Part shown: piece by piece, positions 16,759-25,527 of the stretch | Position numbering within the stretch: the first letter of the stretch is position 1 | How the letters are laid out: every line of letters starts with the position of its first letter | Assembly: GCF_902499115.1 (NCBI RefSeq) | Contig: NZ_CABVPN010000017.1 | Span: forward strand, 1-64,000 | Length of the DNA stretch: 64,000 bases | DNA from: Burkholderia diffusa | GTDB taxonomy: Bacteria; Pseudomonadota; Gammaproteobacteria; Burkholderiales; Burkholderiaceae | Direction: 5' to 3' | The notes under the pieces: model-generated | What the model was told of the DNA's origin: nothing | The model's database searches: none | Seen by the model: the letters and a program-made list of their open reading frames with translations, nothing else | Made by a program: the position numbers and the translations under genes

Positions 16759-16782
16759 GTCGTCGTTTCGTCGTTCGCGCGC
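16153..16782 (-). repeat. Direct repeat A: 5' end of OGT-like copy 1
   Basis: A 630-bp segment covering codons 1-202 plus about 24 bp upstream of the start. It is almost identical to 18704-19333 (offset 2551 bp). Both edges are abrupt: similarity falls at once beyond codon 202 and beyond the shared upstream tail TTCGTCGTTCGCGCGC. This indicates recent duplication or gene conversion. Confidence 0.9.
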
Positions 16783-16798
16783 CACCCTGCCGGGCGGC

Positions 16799-19309
16799 TC
16801 AATTCGGTTCGTCGCCCGCCGCGGCCCGCTCGTCGGCGCCGGCGTTCGTCCTGTCCATCCACATCCCGTAAAACGCCTCCTCGAGATGTTTCGCGAAGCG
16901 CGGCGCGTCGGACAGCGGCGACGCGAGCAGCTGCGCGCGCAATGCCTGCCGCAGCGCACCGAGCCGCTGCGGATCGGCCGCAGCGGCCACGGCCTTCGCG
17001 ACGTAGTCGTCTTCGTCGCGCGCGATCCAGTCGGCCAGGCCGACCGTCTGCAGCACGCTCTCGCAGATGTGCGTGACGAATCGCTCGCCTTTCATCCCGA
17101 GCACCGGCACGCCCATCCACAGCGACTCGGCCGTCGTCGTGCCGCCCGGGTACGGAAACGGGCTCAGCATCATGTCGACGCGGCGGTAGGCCGTCAGGTA
17201 ATCGGCGCGCGGCGAGCGGCCTTCCATCACCAGCCGGCTCGCGTCGATCCCGTTGCGGGTGAACCGCTCGGCCGTGCGGCGCACCGCATGCGCGTCGTCG
17301 AGCTCGCCCGCCTTCAGGAACAGCCGCGCGCCCGGCACCGCGGCAAGCACCCGCGACCACACGCGCACGACCGCATCGTTCATCTTCCCGAGCTTGCCGA
17401 AATAGCCGAACGTCATCACACCGTTCTCGCGTTGCGGCAACGGACCGACGTCGAGCGCCGGATGCGGCGGCGTGAAGCACAGATAGCTGTCGGGCAGCCG
17501 CCACGGCCGCTCGACGAAATGCGCTTCCTCGCCGGCAGGCAGCACGTGCCGGTCGCCCAGTACGTAGTCGATCGCGCGCAGCCCCGTCGAGGCGAAGAAG
17601 CCGATCCACGTGACCTGCACCGGCGCGGGCTTCCATGCGAACACGCCAAGCCGGTTTAGCGCCGTGTGGCCCGACAGGTCGACGAGGACGTCGATGCCGT
17701 CCGCGCGAATCCGCTGCGCCGCCTGTTCGTCCGACAGGTCGAGAAGCGAATGCCATGCGTCGAAGTGCGGCTTCAGGCGCGCGGTCGTGTCGTCTTCCGC
17801 CGCCGACGTCGGATAGGCGATCAATTCGAGCCGGTGTCGATCGAGATGCGCCAGCACGCCTTCGAGGAAAATGCCGACCGGATGCGTCACCAGGTCGCCC
17901 GACACCCAGCCGATGCGCAGCCGTCCACCCGACGGGCGCGAGCCGGTGTCGGTATGCGCGAGCGGCCGCGCATCGGCTTCGACGTATTCGCCGAAATGCC
18001 GCGCAGCCCTGAGCGTCTCTTCCTGGTCGATCGATGGATGCGTGGCGAGCGCGAAGACCAGCCGGTCGTGCAGGACCGCGTTGGTCACGTCGAGTTCGAC
18101 CGCGCGGCGGTAATGCGCGAGTTCGCCATCCACGTCGCCGAGCATGCCGAGCACGTCACCGAGCGTCATGTGCGCGGGCGCGGCCCGGTCGTTCAATGCG
18201 AGCGCCGCGCGCGCATGATGCAGCGCGTCGTCGGCACGGTTCTGCTTCAGCAGCACGATCGCGCAGCGATGATGTGCGTCGACGTCGTTCGCATCGAGTT
18301 CGGTCGCGGCCCGGTAGCACATGACCGACGCGTCGTACTTGCCCAGGTCGTGATACATGTCGCCGAGCATGCGATAGGCGGGACCGTGAGCGGGCGCCAG
18401 CTCAAGCGCGCGCGTCATGCACTCGGCCGCACGCGCCGTCTGCCGCCGGCGGTACAGCACCTCGGCAAGGCCCGCGTGCGCGTCGGCGCGCATCGGCGAC
18501 AGTTCCGCGGCTCGCTCGAACTGTGCGATCGCCGCGTCGGCCTGCCCTGCGTCGCGCAGCGCGACGCCGAGGTCGACACGCGCCTGCGCATCGGCAGGCG
18601 CCAGTTCGACGAGACGGCGCAGGGTCGCAATCGCCTCGTCGCGATCGCCGCGGGCGAGCAGCGCCGCACCGAGATTGCGGTGCGCGATCGGGTTGGACGG
18701 GGCCAGCGCGACGGCCGCGCGATAGCTGTCCGCCGCCGCGTCGAACTTGCGCTGCGTCGTCAGCACGTTGCCGAGATTGTTGTACGCGTCCGCGTAGCGC
18801 GAATCGTGTTCGATCGCCTTGCCGTATGCGAGCACCGCCGCATCCGCCTGCCCCAGATCCTTCAGCGCGTTGCCCAGGTTGTTGTATGCCTGCGCGTAGT
18901 CCGGCCGCAGCGCGATCGCCTGCGCGCAGTGCTGCATCGACGCATCCGGCTGCCGCGCCTCGCGCAGCGCATCGCCCAGGTTGTTGTGCGCTTCCGCGTA
19001 GTCCGGCTGACGCCGCACCGCTTCACGGTACTGCGCGATCGCATCGTCGAGCCGGCCCCGCTCGCGCAGCGCGTTGCCCAGGTTGTTGTGATAGATCGCG
19101 CTCGGATACGCGTCGATCGAACGGCGCATCAGCGCGATGCCTTCTTCCGGCTGCCCTGCCTGACAGGTCAGCAGTCCGAGGAAATGCAGCGCGTCCGGAT
19201 GCGCGGGCTCCCGCGCGAGCAACTGCTCGTAGCCCGTCTTCGCGTCGCCCAGCCGGCCCGCCTGGTGATGCGCCAGTGCGGCGCCGAGAATGTCCGTGGT
19301 CTGTTGCAT
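16799..19309 (-). CDS. TPR-repeat O-GlcNAc-transferase-like (SPINDLY/GT41) glycosyltransferase, copy 2
   Basis: An 836-residue protein with the same plan as copy 1: about twelve TPRs (residues 1-445), then a GT41 catalytic region (about 470-836). The latter contains IGWVSGDLVTHPVGIFLEGV, LVDLSGHTALNRLGVFAWKP, VQVTWIGFFASTGLRAIDYV and PYPGGTTTAESLWMGVPVLG. It ends 40 bp before copy 1 and starts 27 bp after copy 3, so the three form one transcription unit. TPRs from about residue 203 onward differ strongly from copy 1, which could give different protein targets, while the first 202 residues are nearly the same. Probable role: O-glycosylation of flagellin or another flagellar protein. Confidence 0.88.
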   Translation of the reverse strand: MQQTTDILGAALAHHQAGRLGDAKTGYEQLLAREPAHPDALHFLGLLTCQAGQPEEGIALMRRSIDAYPSAIYHNNLGNALRERGRLDDAIAQYREAVRRQPDYAEAHNNLGDALREARQPDASMQHCAQAIALRPDYAQAYNNLGNALKDLGQADAAVLAYGKAIEHDSRYADAYNNLGNVLTTQRKFDAAADSYRAAVALAPSNPIAHRNLGAALLARGDRDEAIATLRRLVELAPADAQARVDLGVALRDAGQADAAIAQFERAAELSPMRADAHAGLAEVLYRRRQTARAAECMTRALELAPAHGPAYRMLGDMYHDLGKYDASVMCYRAATELDANDVDAHHRCAIVLLKQNRADDALHHARAALALNDRAAPAHMTLGDVLGMLGDVDGELAHYRRAVELDVTNAVLHDRLVFALATHPSIDQEETLRAARHFGEYVEADARPLAHTDTGSRPSGGRLRIGWVSGDLVTHPVGIFLEGVLAHLDRHRLELIAYPTSAAEDDTTARLKPHFDAWHSLLDLSDEQAAQRIRADGIDVLVDLSGHTALNRLGVFAWKPAPVQVTWIGFFASTGLRAIDYVLGDRHVLPAGEEAHFVERPWRLPDSYLCFTPPHPALDVGPLPQRENGVMTFGYFGKLGKMNDAVVRVWSRVLAAVPGARLFLKAGELDDAHAVRRTAERFTRNGIDASRLVMEGRSPRADYLTAYRRVDMMLSPFPYPGGTTTAESLWMGVPVLGMKGERFVTHICESVLQTVGLADWIARDEDDYVAKAVAAAADPQRLGALRQALRAQLLASPLSDAPRFAKHLEEAFYGMWMDRTNAGADERAAAGDEPN

Positions 19310-19333
19310 GTGGTCGTTTCGTCGTTCGCGCGC
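18704..19333 (-). repeat. Direct repeat B: 5' end of OGT-like copy 2
   Basis: Partner of 16153-16782. The encoded 202 residues differ at five positions (21, 25, 33, 170 and 194). Only scattered single-base differences are seen between the two, in contrast to the diverged downstream parts of the genes. Confidence 0.9.
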
Positions 19334-19336
19334 GGT

Positions 19337-21202
19337 TCAGTCGATGCGTGAGTCGTGCGGGCCGGCGACGTTGCCGGCCTGGCCCGTGCGACGGGCCCAC
19401 ATTCCGTGGAACGCGTCCTCGAGATGCCGCGCGAAGCGCGGCGCATCGCACAGCGGCGATGCGATCAACTGCATGCGCAGGCCGGTCCGCAGCAGGCGCA
19501 GTTGCGCCGGATCGGTCGCGAAGGCCACGGCCTTCGCGACGTAGTCGTCTTCGTCGCGCGCGACCCAGTCGGCCAGGCCGACCGTCTGCAGCAGGCTTTC
19601 GCAGATGTGCGTGACGAACCGGTCGCCCCGGATGCCGAGCACGGGCACGCCCATCCACAACGCATCGGCGGTCGTCGTGCCGCCCGAATACGGAAACGGG
19701 CTCAGCATCATGTCGACGCGACGGTACGACGCCAGGTATTCGCCGCGCGGCGCATTCGGCTCGAGCAGCAGCCGCGCCGGATCGATGCCGTGCTGCGCGA
19801 ACCGCTCGCGCGTGCGGCGCACCGCGTATGCGCCGGCCAGCTCGCTCGCCTTGAGCAGCAGCCGCGATCGAGGCACAGCCGCGAGCACCCGCGACCAGAC
19901 GCGCACGACCGCGTCGCTCATCTTGCCGAGCTTGCCGAAATAGCCGAACGTCACCGCGCCGCCGGCCAGTTGCGGCAGCGGGCCCGGCACGATCGCGTCG
20001 CGCGGCGGCGTGTAGCACAGGTAGCTGTCGGGCAGGCGCCACGGACGCTCGACGAAATGCGCTTCCTCGTCGGCCGGCAGCACGTGGCGATCGCCCAGCA
20101 CGTAATCGATCGCGTCCAGCCCGGTGGTCGCGACATAACCGATCCACGAAACCTGCACCGGCGCCGGCTTCCACGCGAACAGCGCGAGCCGGTTGAAGAT
20201 CGTGTGGCCCGCCGCGTCGACCAGGATGTCGACCGCATCGTCGCGAATCCGCCGGGCCGCGGCCTCGTCGCTCAGCGCGGCGAGACTCGTCCAGCCCGCG
20301 AACAGCGGGCGCAGCCGCTGGGTCAGGTCGTCCTCGACATCGCGGGTCGGATACGCGACGAACACGACGCGCGTGCGATCGGTCGCGCGCAGCACGCTTT
20401 CGAGGAAATAGCCGACCGGGTGATGCTTCAGGTCGCCCGATACGACGCCGACCCGCAGCGGTCTCGCGCCGTCGGCCGTCGGCCACGAGCGGTACGGCAC
20501 CGCTCGCGCGGCGGCCTGCGCGCCGTAGCGCCGCGCGGCATCGAAATGAACGTGCGGCGCGGCGGCCGCGCTGTAATTCAACGCGAACAGCAGGTTGTCG
20601 TGCGGCTCGAGAAGATCCGGCCGCAACGCGATCGCGGCGCGGTAGCCTTCAAGCGCGGCCTCCAGTTCGCCCGCATCGAGCATCGCGTTCGCGAGATTGT
20701 TGTAGGCCTGCGCATGGTCGGGCCGCAGCCGGATCGCCGTGCCCAGCGCCTCCACCGCGCCTTCGCAATCCTTCAGCGTTCGCAACGCGTTGCCGAGGTT
20801 GTTGTACGCATCGGCATCGTCCGGTTGCAGCGCGAGCGCCTGCCGGAAGCACTCGGCCGCCGCCGCGGGCCGGTTGTGCGCGGCCATCACGGTGCCCAGG
20901 TTGTAGTAATAGCGTGCCTGCGGATCGCGCCGGATCGCATCCGCGATCGCCGCGACGGCCCCGTCGAAGTCCCCGCGGCGAAACGCGACCAGCCCGTGAA
21001 CGTGCAGCGCCTCGGCCCGCTCGGGCTCGCGCTGCCGCACCTGCCGGCACAGATCCTCGGCAGCGTCGAGACGGCCCGCGTCGTAATGTTCCAGCGCGCA
21101 CGCCAGCAGCGCCTCGACCGGCGTGTCCGCGCCGGACAGTCCGTCGGACCGTTCACGTACGCCGCCGGACGGGTGTCCGCGTTCGAGGAGGTTTTCGTTC
21201 AT
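19337..21202 (-). CDS. TPR-repeat O-GlcNAc-transferase-like (SPINDLY/GT41) glycosyltransferase, copy 3
   Basis: A 621-residue protein, shorter than copies 1 and 2. It has about six TPRs (residues 20-240) and a GT41 catalytic region (about 255-600) with VGVVSGDLKHHPVGYFLESV, LVDAAGHTIFNRLALFAWKP, VQVSWIGYVATTGLDAIDYV and PYSGGTTTADALWMGVPVLG. It is the first gene of the operon. I chose 21202 (MNENLLERG) with a weak GGAAG upstream; an in-frame ATG at 21253 would add 17 residues containing a PADPAD tandem from a 9-bp DNA repeat, and cannot be excluded. A Gly- and Asn-containing C-terminal tail follows the catalytic domain. Probably a flagellin or surface-protein glycosyltransferase. Confidence 0.87.
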   Translation of the reverse strand: MNENLLERGHPSGGVRERSDGLSGADTPVEALLACALEHYDAGRLDAAEDLCRQVRQREPERAEALHVHGLVAFRRGDFDGAVAAIADAIRRDPQARYYYNLGTVMAAHNRPAAAAECFRQALALQPDDADAYNNLGNALRTLKDCEGAVEALGTAIRLRPDHAQAYNNLANAMLDAGELEAALEGYRAAIALRPDLLEPHDNLLFALNYSAAAAPHVHFDAARRYGAQAAARAVPYRSWPTADGARPLRVGVVSGDLKHHPVGYFLESVLRATDRTRVVFVAYPTRDVEDDLTQRLRPLFAGWTSLAALSDEAAARRIRDDAVDILVDAAGHTIFNRLALFAWKPAPVQVSWIGYVATTGLDAIDYVLGDRHVLPADEEAHFVERPWRLPDSYLCYTPPRDAIVPGPLPQLAGGAVTFGYFGKLGKMSDAVVRVWSRVLAAVPRSRLLLKASELAGAYAVRRTRERFAQHGIDPARLLLEPNAPRGEYLASYRRVDMMLSPFPYSGGTTTADALWMGVPVLGIRGDRFVTHICESLLQTVGLADWVARDEDDYVAKAVAFATDPAQLRLLRTGLRMQLIASPLCDAPRFARHLEDAFHGMWARRTGQAGNVAGPHDSRID

Positions 21203-21729
21203 AGGCCGGGCTTCCGCTGGGTCCGCTGGGTCTGCTGGGTGTGCGATAGGCATGGATGACGAACCGGCCGCCCCGGGGCGACTGGCCCGAACGATGCCGG
21301 GACGGCGCTTTCGGCGCGCGACAACCGGCGCCCCCGCCATCAGGCCGAGCGCGCCGGGTCGCATGAAAGGCGGGCGCGGACATGCCGGCGCGTCGGCGCC
21401 GACGGCAGGAAACTCGCGGATATTGTCGCGACGTTCGCTGTGTTTCGAAGGGACGATCAGTCGAGCAAAACACCCGCAATTCGTCGCATCGCGCGACGGG
21501 GCAGTGGCGCGACCCGGATCAGATCGTTTCAGCGCTCGGGCGCCTTGCGCTGGCGGCCGCCGTGATCGACGCCGGGATTGATGTTGCGAGGGGCATCCCT
21601 CGCATCACGGAGTTGCGGCGAAACGGCGCGGGAAAACCTCGCGGACTCGACCGCATGCGCGATGCAACGCGACGCTTCAGCGAATTCGGAAAATGGATCG
21701 GGAAATTCAGTGCCTGGAATCAGGCTATT
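21203..21729. other. Non-coding region between OGT-like copy 3 and tRNA-Arg
   Basis: About 527 bp with no supported gene. It should hold the promoter of the three-gene OGT-like operon. It has three copies of a 9-bp unit GCTGGGTNN at 21216-21242 and a small hairpin (GCCTG / CAGGC) at 21712-21725 just downstream of the tRNA. No integrase, att-like tRNA fragment or other mobile-element sign was found. Confidence 0.6.
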
Positions 21730-21805
21730 TGGCGCGCCCGGCTGGGATCGAACCAGCAACCCCTGCCTTCGGAGGGCAGTACTCTATCCATTGAGCTACG
21801 GGCGC
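21730..21805 (-). tRNA. tRNA-Arg (anticodon CCG)
   Basis: A complete 76-nt cloverleaf on the minus strand. The acceptor stem is GCGCCCG / CGGGCGC, discriminator G, with CCA encoded in the DNA. The anticodon stem CTGCC / GGCAG encloses loop CTCCGAA, giving anticodon CCG, which reads CGG arginine codons. The T arm is GCTGG TTCGATC CCAGC, and the D arm contains AGCTCAATGGATAGAGT. CGG codons are common in this high-GC genome. Confidence 0.97.
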
Positions 21806-21976
21806 ATGTGACAGTGAAACGACCCCAATAAACCGGCCGCCCACCATTGGCAAGACGGCAAGGATACCCGGTTTCCCATGAAGCGTCCACCTTGCCTGCA
21901 GAATCCCCGTCAGGCCCCCATTCGTGCGGGTAAACACGCGCCTTCGCACCGCTCGCCGTGATGTAAACGTTCCGTC

Positions 21977-21982
21977 TATAAT
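21977..21982 (+). promoter_or_regulatory. Putative -10 element of the cytochrome c gene
   Basis: A perfect TATAAT about 75 bp upstream of the ATG at 22058. A -35 hexamer is not clear, so the call is tentative. Confidence 0.4.
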
Positions 21983-22057
21983 CGTCCGTGCTTCATTGGA
22001 CTGCCATTTTGCCGTTGCACCGCGCTCACAATTCCTATTCACGGAGACGAGGCAAGC

Positions 22058-22957
22058 ATGAGCGAAGCACCCCACGAATCTCCCGTCAAAACCCCCGGGC
22101 AGCTGATTGCCGTCGTCATCGCATCATTCGCGATTCCGATCGCCCTGATCGTCCTGTTTGCCACCTATGCCAACCATGCGTTCCGCTCGGGCGCCGGCAC
22201 GGACGCGCTATCGGACGAACAGGTCGCCGCGCGGATCGCACCGCTCGCGAAAGTCGACGTGAAGGACGCCAACGCGCCCCGCACGTACAAGACCGGCGAG
22301 GAAGTCTACAAGGCCGTGTGCGTGACCTGTCACGGCACGGGCGCCGCCGGCGCGCCGAAGTTCGGCAACAAGGACGACTGGGCACCGCGCATCTCGCAGG
22401 GCTTCGACACGCTGCTGAAGACGGCGCTGTCGGGCAAGGGCGCGATGCCGCCGCGTGGCGGCACGAATCCCGACGACGTCAGCGACTATGAAATCGCGCG
22501 CGCGATCGTCTACATGGCGAACAACGACGGCGCGAACTTCCCCGAGCCGGCTGCCCCGGCCGCCAATGCGGCGCCGGCGGCGAGCGGCGCGGCGGGTGCG
22601 GCAGGCGCGTCGGGCGCCGATGCGTCGAACGCGCAGGCCGCCGCCGCAATGGCCGCGATCGCCGCGATTCCGAAGGCCGGCGAAAAGCCCGCGGCTGCGC
22701 CGACCAGCGCCGACGCCGCATCGGCCGGCAAGGCGCTGTACACGCAGGTCTGCCAGGCATGTCACGCGGCCGGCGTGCTCGGCGCGCCGAAGTTCGGCAG
22801 CAAGGAGGACTGGGCGCCGCGCCTGAAGGACTCGATGGATATCGTCTACAACTACGCGCTGCACGGCAAGGGCGCGATGCCGCCGAAGGGCGGGTCGAGC
22901 GCGTCCGACGCCGACGTGAAGGCGGCCGTCGACTACATGGTCAACGCGTCGAAGTAA
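22058..22957 (+). CDS. Membrane-anchored di-haem cytochrome c (c5-like)
   Basis: A 299-residue electron-transfer protein. One membrane helix (about residues 16-36, AVVIASFAIPIALIVLFAT) anchors two periplasmic cytochrome c domains joined by an Ala/Pro-rich linker (about 163-222). Domain 1 has haem-binding CVTCH (Cys88, Cys91, His92) and GKGAMPPRGG with the likely axial Met. Domain 2 has CQACH (Cys232, Cys235, His236) and GKGAMPPKGG. The domains are clearly duplicates, sharing GAPKFG and DDWAPR-type blocks. Proteins of this kind feed electrons to terminal oxidases; the exact partner is unknown. A strong terminator follows at 22974. Confidence 0.9.
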   Translation: MSEAPHESPVKTPGQLIAVVIASFAIPIALIVLFATYANHAFRSGAGTDALSDEQVAARIAPLAKVDVKDANAPRTYKTGEEVYKAVCVTCHGTGAAGAPKFGNKDDWAPRISQGFDTLLKTALSGKGAMPPRGGTNPDDVSDYEIARAIVYMANNDGANFPEPAAPAANAAPAASGAAGAAGASGADASNAQAAAAMAAIAAIPKAGEKPAAAPTSADAASAGKALYTQVCQACHAAGVLGAPKFGSKEDWAPRLKDSMDIVYNYALHGKGAMPPKGGSSASDADVKAAVDYMVNASK

Positions 22958-22973
22958 CGTCTGCCGGCCAGAA

Positions 22974-23009
22974 AAAACCCCCGCGGCGCACGCGCATCGC
23001 GGGGGTTTT
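22974..23009. terminator. Bidirectional rho-independent terminator between the cytochrome c gene and rep
   Basis: A 12-bp perfect stem AAAACCCCCGCG (22974-22985) / CGCGGGGGTTTT (22998-23009) with a 12-base loop. It has A-rich and T-rich flanks, so it can serve both converging genes. Confidence 0.88.
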
Positions 23010-23047
23010 CCTTTGTCGGGACGGCGGCGCCGGCCGCCTTTCGCACG

Positions 23048-25135
23048 TCACTTCTGCAACAGCGCCTTCAGGCTCGCGAGCCGGTCCTTCGGCGTCATCG
23101 GGGCTTCCTCCGGCGTCGGCGGCGGCGCTTCGTCGAGGCCCATCTCGGGGATGAAGCGAGACGGCTCGCACACGACCGTCTCGCGCGCCCGCTTGCGCTT
23201 CTTGCACCAGTTCAGATGCAGGCTGCGCTGCGCGCGCGTGATCGCGACGTACATCAGCCGGCGCTCTTCCTCGATCCGCTCGTTGTCGATGGGGCCGTCG
23301 TCCTCGCTGCCGCCGCGATGCGGCATGATCCCCTCCTCGACGCCGACCAGGAACACGTGCGGATACTCGAGCCCCTTCGACGCATGGACGGTCGACAGCC
23401 GCACCGCGTCCGGATCCTCGTCCTTGCCTTCGAGCATCGACATCAGCGCGACGGTCTGGATCAGGCCGAGCAGGTTCTTGCCGGTGTCCGCCAGCCCGTC
23501 GGCGTTGTGGAACCCGTCGGCCTCGCCGTCGACGGCTTCCGTCTCGGGCTTGGTGCCCTTGCGCTTCAGCCATTCGAGGAATTCGAGCACGTTCTGCCAC
23601 TTCGACTGCGCCTGCCGCTCGTCGAACGCGTCGTACAGATAGGCCTCGTAGTGGATGGCCTCCATCATGTCGTCGAGCACGACGGTCGCGGGCTCCTTGT
23701 CCGCGCGATCGGTCAGGCGCTGGATGAAGTCGCAGAACATCCTGAGCGGCTCGACCTGGCGCGCGGACAGCCGCGCCTCGATCCCGCCCATGTACACGGC
23801 CTCGAACAGCGACACCTTCGCCTGGCCCGCAAACGAGCCGAGCGCTTCCAGCGTCGTGTTGCCGATCCCGCGGCGCGGCGTCGTGACCGCGCGGATGAAC
23901 GCGGGATCGTCGTCGGCGTTCGCGATCAGGCGCAGGTACGCGCACAGGTCCTTGATCTCGGCCTTGTCGAAGAACGACTGGCCGCCCGACAGCACGTACG
24001 GGATCCGCTCACGCCGCAGCACCTGCTCGAAGATGCGCGCCTGGAAGTTGCCGCGATACAGGATCGCGTAGTCGCGGAACTGCGTGCGCCGCTCGAACTT
24101 GTGCGCGGACAGCCGGAACACGACCGATTCGGCTTCGTGCTCCTCGTCGTTGCACGGCGTGACGGTGATCGAGTCGCCCATCCCGTGCTCGGACCACAGC
24201 TTCTTCTCGAACAGTTTCGGGTTGTTCGCGATCACGTTGTTCGCGGCGGTCAGGATCCTCACCGTCGACCGGTAGTTCTGCTCGAGCTTGATCACGTGCA
24301 GCTTCGGGAAATCCTTGCCGAGCTGCGCGAGGTTCTCGAGCGTCGCGCCACGCCAGCCGTAGATCGCCTGGTCGTCGTCGCCCACCGCCGTGAACGCGGC
24401 GCGCGGGCCGGCGAGCAGCTTGAGCAGCTCGTACTGGCACGCGTTGGTGTCCTGGTATTCGTCGATCAGCAGGTAGCGCAGCTTGTTCTGCCAGCGGTCG
24501 CGCACCTGCTCGTTCTTCGCGAACAGCTCGGCCGGCAGGCGGATCAGGTCGTCGAAGTCGACCGCCTGATACGCGTGCAGCGTCGCGACGTAGTTGCGGT
24601 AGACCAGCGCGGCCTGGTGCTCGTCCTCGTTGGCCGCGATCGCCATCGCTTCATCGGGCATGATCAGGCCGTTCTTCCACAGCGAGATCGTGCTCTGGAT
24701 CTTGCGGATCAGGCCCTTGTCGGTGGTGCCGATCTGCTCCTGGATCATCCCGAAGCAGTCGTCCGAATCCATGATCGAGAACTGCGGCTTCAGGCCGACG
24801 TGCTCGGCCTCCTGGCGCAGGATCTGCACGCCGAGCGAGTGGAACGTGCACACGGTGAGCTGGTTGACGGGCACCTTGCGGCCTTCCTTGCCGGGCGTGG
24901 TGAGCGTCTTGCCCTCCAGCAGCTTCGACACGCGCTCGCGCATTTCGGCCGCGGCCTTGTTCGTGAACGTGACGGCCGCGATGTGGCGCGGCTCGAAACC
25001 TTTCGCTTCGATCAGGTGCGCGATCTTCTGCGTGATCACGCGGGTCTTGCCGCTGCCCGCGCCGGCGAGCACGAGGCAGGGACCGTCGAGGTAGCGCACC
25101 GCTTCGTTCTGAGCGGGGTTGAGGCCTGCGGACAT
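23048..25135 (-). CDS. rep: ATP-dependent DNA helicase Rep (UvrD/SF1A family)
   Basis: A 695-residue 3'-5' DNA helicase that helps replication forks past obstacles. The N-terminal Q-motif region MSAGLNPAQNEAVRYLDGP leads to Walker A LVLAGAGSGKT (residues 22-31). Motif Ia is VTFTNKAAAEMRERV, Walker B is LLIDEYQDTN, motif III is GDDDQAIYGWRGA, and the C-terminal motifs include VRLSTVHASKGLEYPHVFL and MYVAITRAQRSLHL. All seven SF1 motifs are present. The start at 25135 places the Q motif at the N-terminus; the long in-frame upstream extension is Arg/Pro-rich and not part of the family. It converges with the cytochrome c gene. Confidence 0.94.
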   Translation of the reverse strand: MSAGLNPAQNEAVRYLDGPCLVLAGAGSGKTRVITQKIAHLIEAKGFEPRHIAAVTFTNKAAAEMRERVSKLLEGKTLTTPGKEGRKVPVNQLTVCTFHSLGVQILRQEAEHVGLKPQFSIMDSDDCFGMIQEQIGTTDKGLIRKIQSTISLWKNGLIMPDEAMAIAANEDEHQAALVYRNYVATLHAYQAVDFDDLIRLPAELFAKNEQVRDRWQNKLRYLLIDEYQDTNACQYELLKLLAGPRAAFTAVGDDDQAIYGWRGATLENLAQLGKDFPKLHVIKLEQNYRSTVRILTAANNVIANNPKLFEKKLWSEHGMGDSITVTPCNDEEHEAESVVFRLSAHKFERRTQFRDYAILYRGNFQARIFEQVLRRERIPYVLSGGQSFFDKAEIKDLCAYLRLIANADDDPAFIRAVTTPRRGIGNTTLEALGSFAGQAKVSLFEAVYMGGIEARLSARQVEPLRMFCDFIQRLTDRADKEPATVVLDDMMEAIHYEAYLYDAFDERQAQSKWQNVLEFLEWLKRKGTKPETEAVDGEADGFHNADGLADTGKNLLGLIQTVALMSMLEGKDEDPDAVRLSTVHASKGLEYPHVFLVGVEEGIMPHRGGSEDDGPIDNERIEEERRLMYVAITRAQRSLHLNWCKKRKRARETVVCEPSRFIPEMGLDEAPPPTPEEAPMTPKDRLASLKALLQK

Positions 25136-25527
25136 GATGACGGATGATGTTGCGGTTGACGGCGGAACGCCGGGAGGATGCCGCGCGCGGCAGGCCTGGA
25201 ATGCAGGCGGACACGCGGGGCAGGACGCGCATGTTAACACGTCGGCGGCAGCCGGCGGATGACGATGCCGCCGGGTGGCGACGCGCGACACCGGCGGGCT
25301 TCGCGCCCCTTTTTCTGCGCCCTTTTCCTGCCCCCTTTCCCCGCGCGCTTTCCGCGCGCTGCCCGCGCCGGTGGGCGCGCCGGTGGACGCGCGCCGAACA
25401 TCCGAACAGGCAGCAAATCTCCCCTCTGTTTGATCCATGACCGCGCGGCCCCCGGCGGCAAGATACGCGAAACGTCGGCGAGTACGCGCCGCCGCCCCTT
25501 CATTCGCCGTCATCGACTTCCGCCGCC
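25136..25527. other. Non-coding divergent region between rep and a TPR glycosyltransferase gene
   Basis: About 392 bp with no supported gene. It includes a pyrimidine-rich stretch (about 25303-25355, many CCCTTT runs) followed by alternating GCGC-rich sequence with short direct GCGCCGGTGG-type repeats (25365-25395). Promoters for rep (minus) and the gene at 25528 (plus) should be here, but none is clear. Confidence 0.55.

Noticed and set aside
14191..17076. A 961-residue open frame antisense to the first OGT-like gene, and similar ones opposite copies 2 and 3
   Set aside because: These mirror the TPR and catalytic codons of the real genes and have the Arg/Asp/Val bias of antisense frames.
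21203..22057. tRNA-Arg as the attachment site of a genomic island
   Set aside because: No integrase, no duplicated tRNA 3' end and no change of base composition was found on either side.
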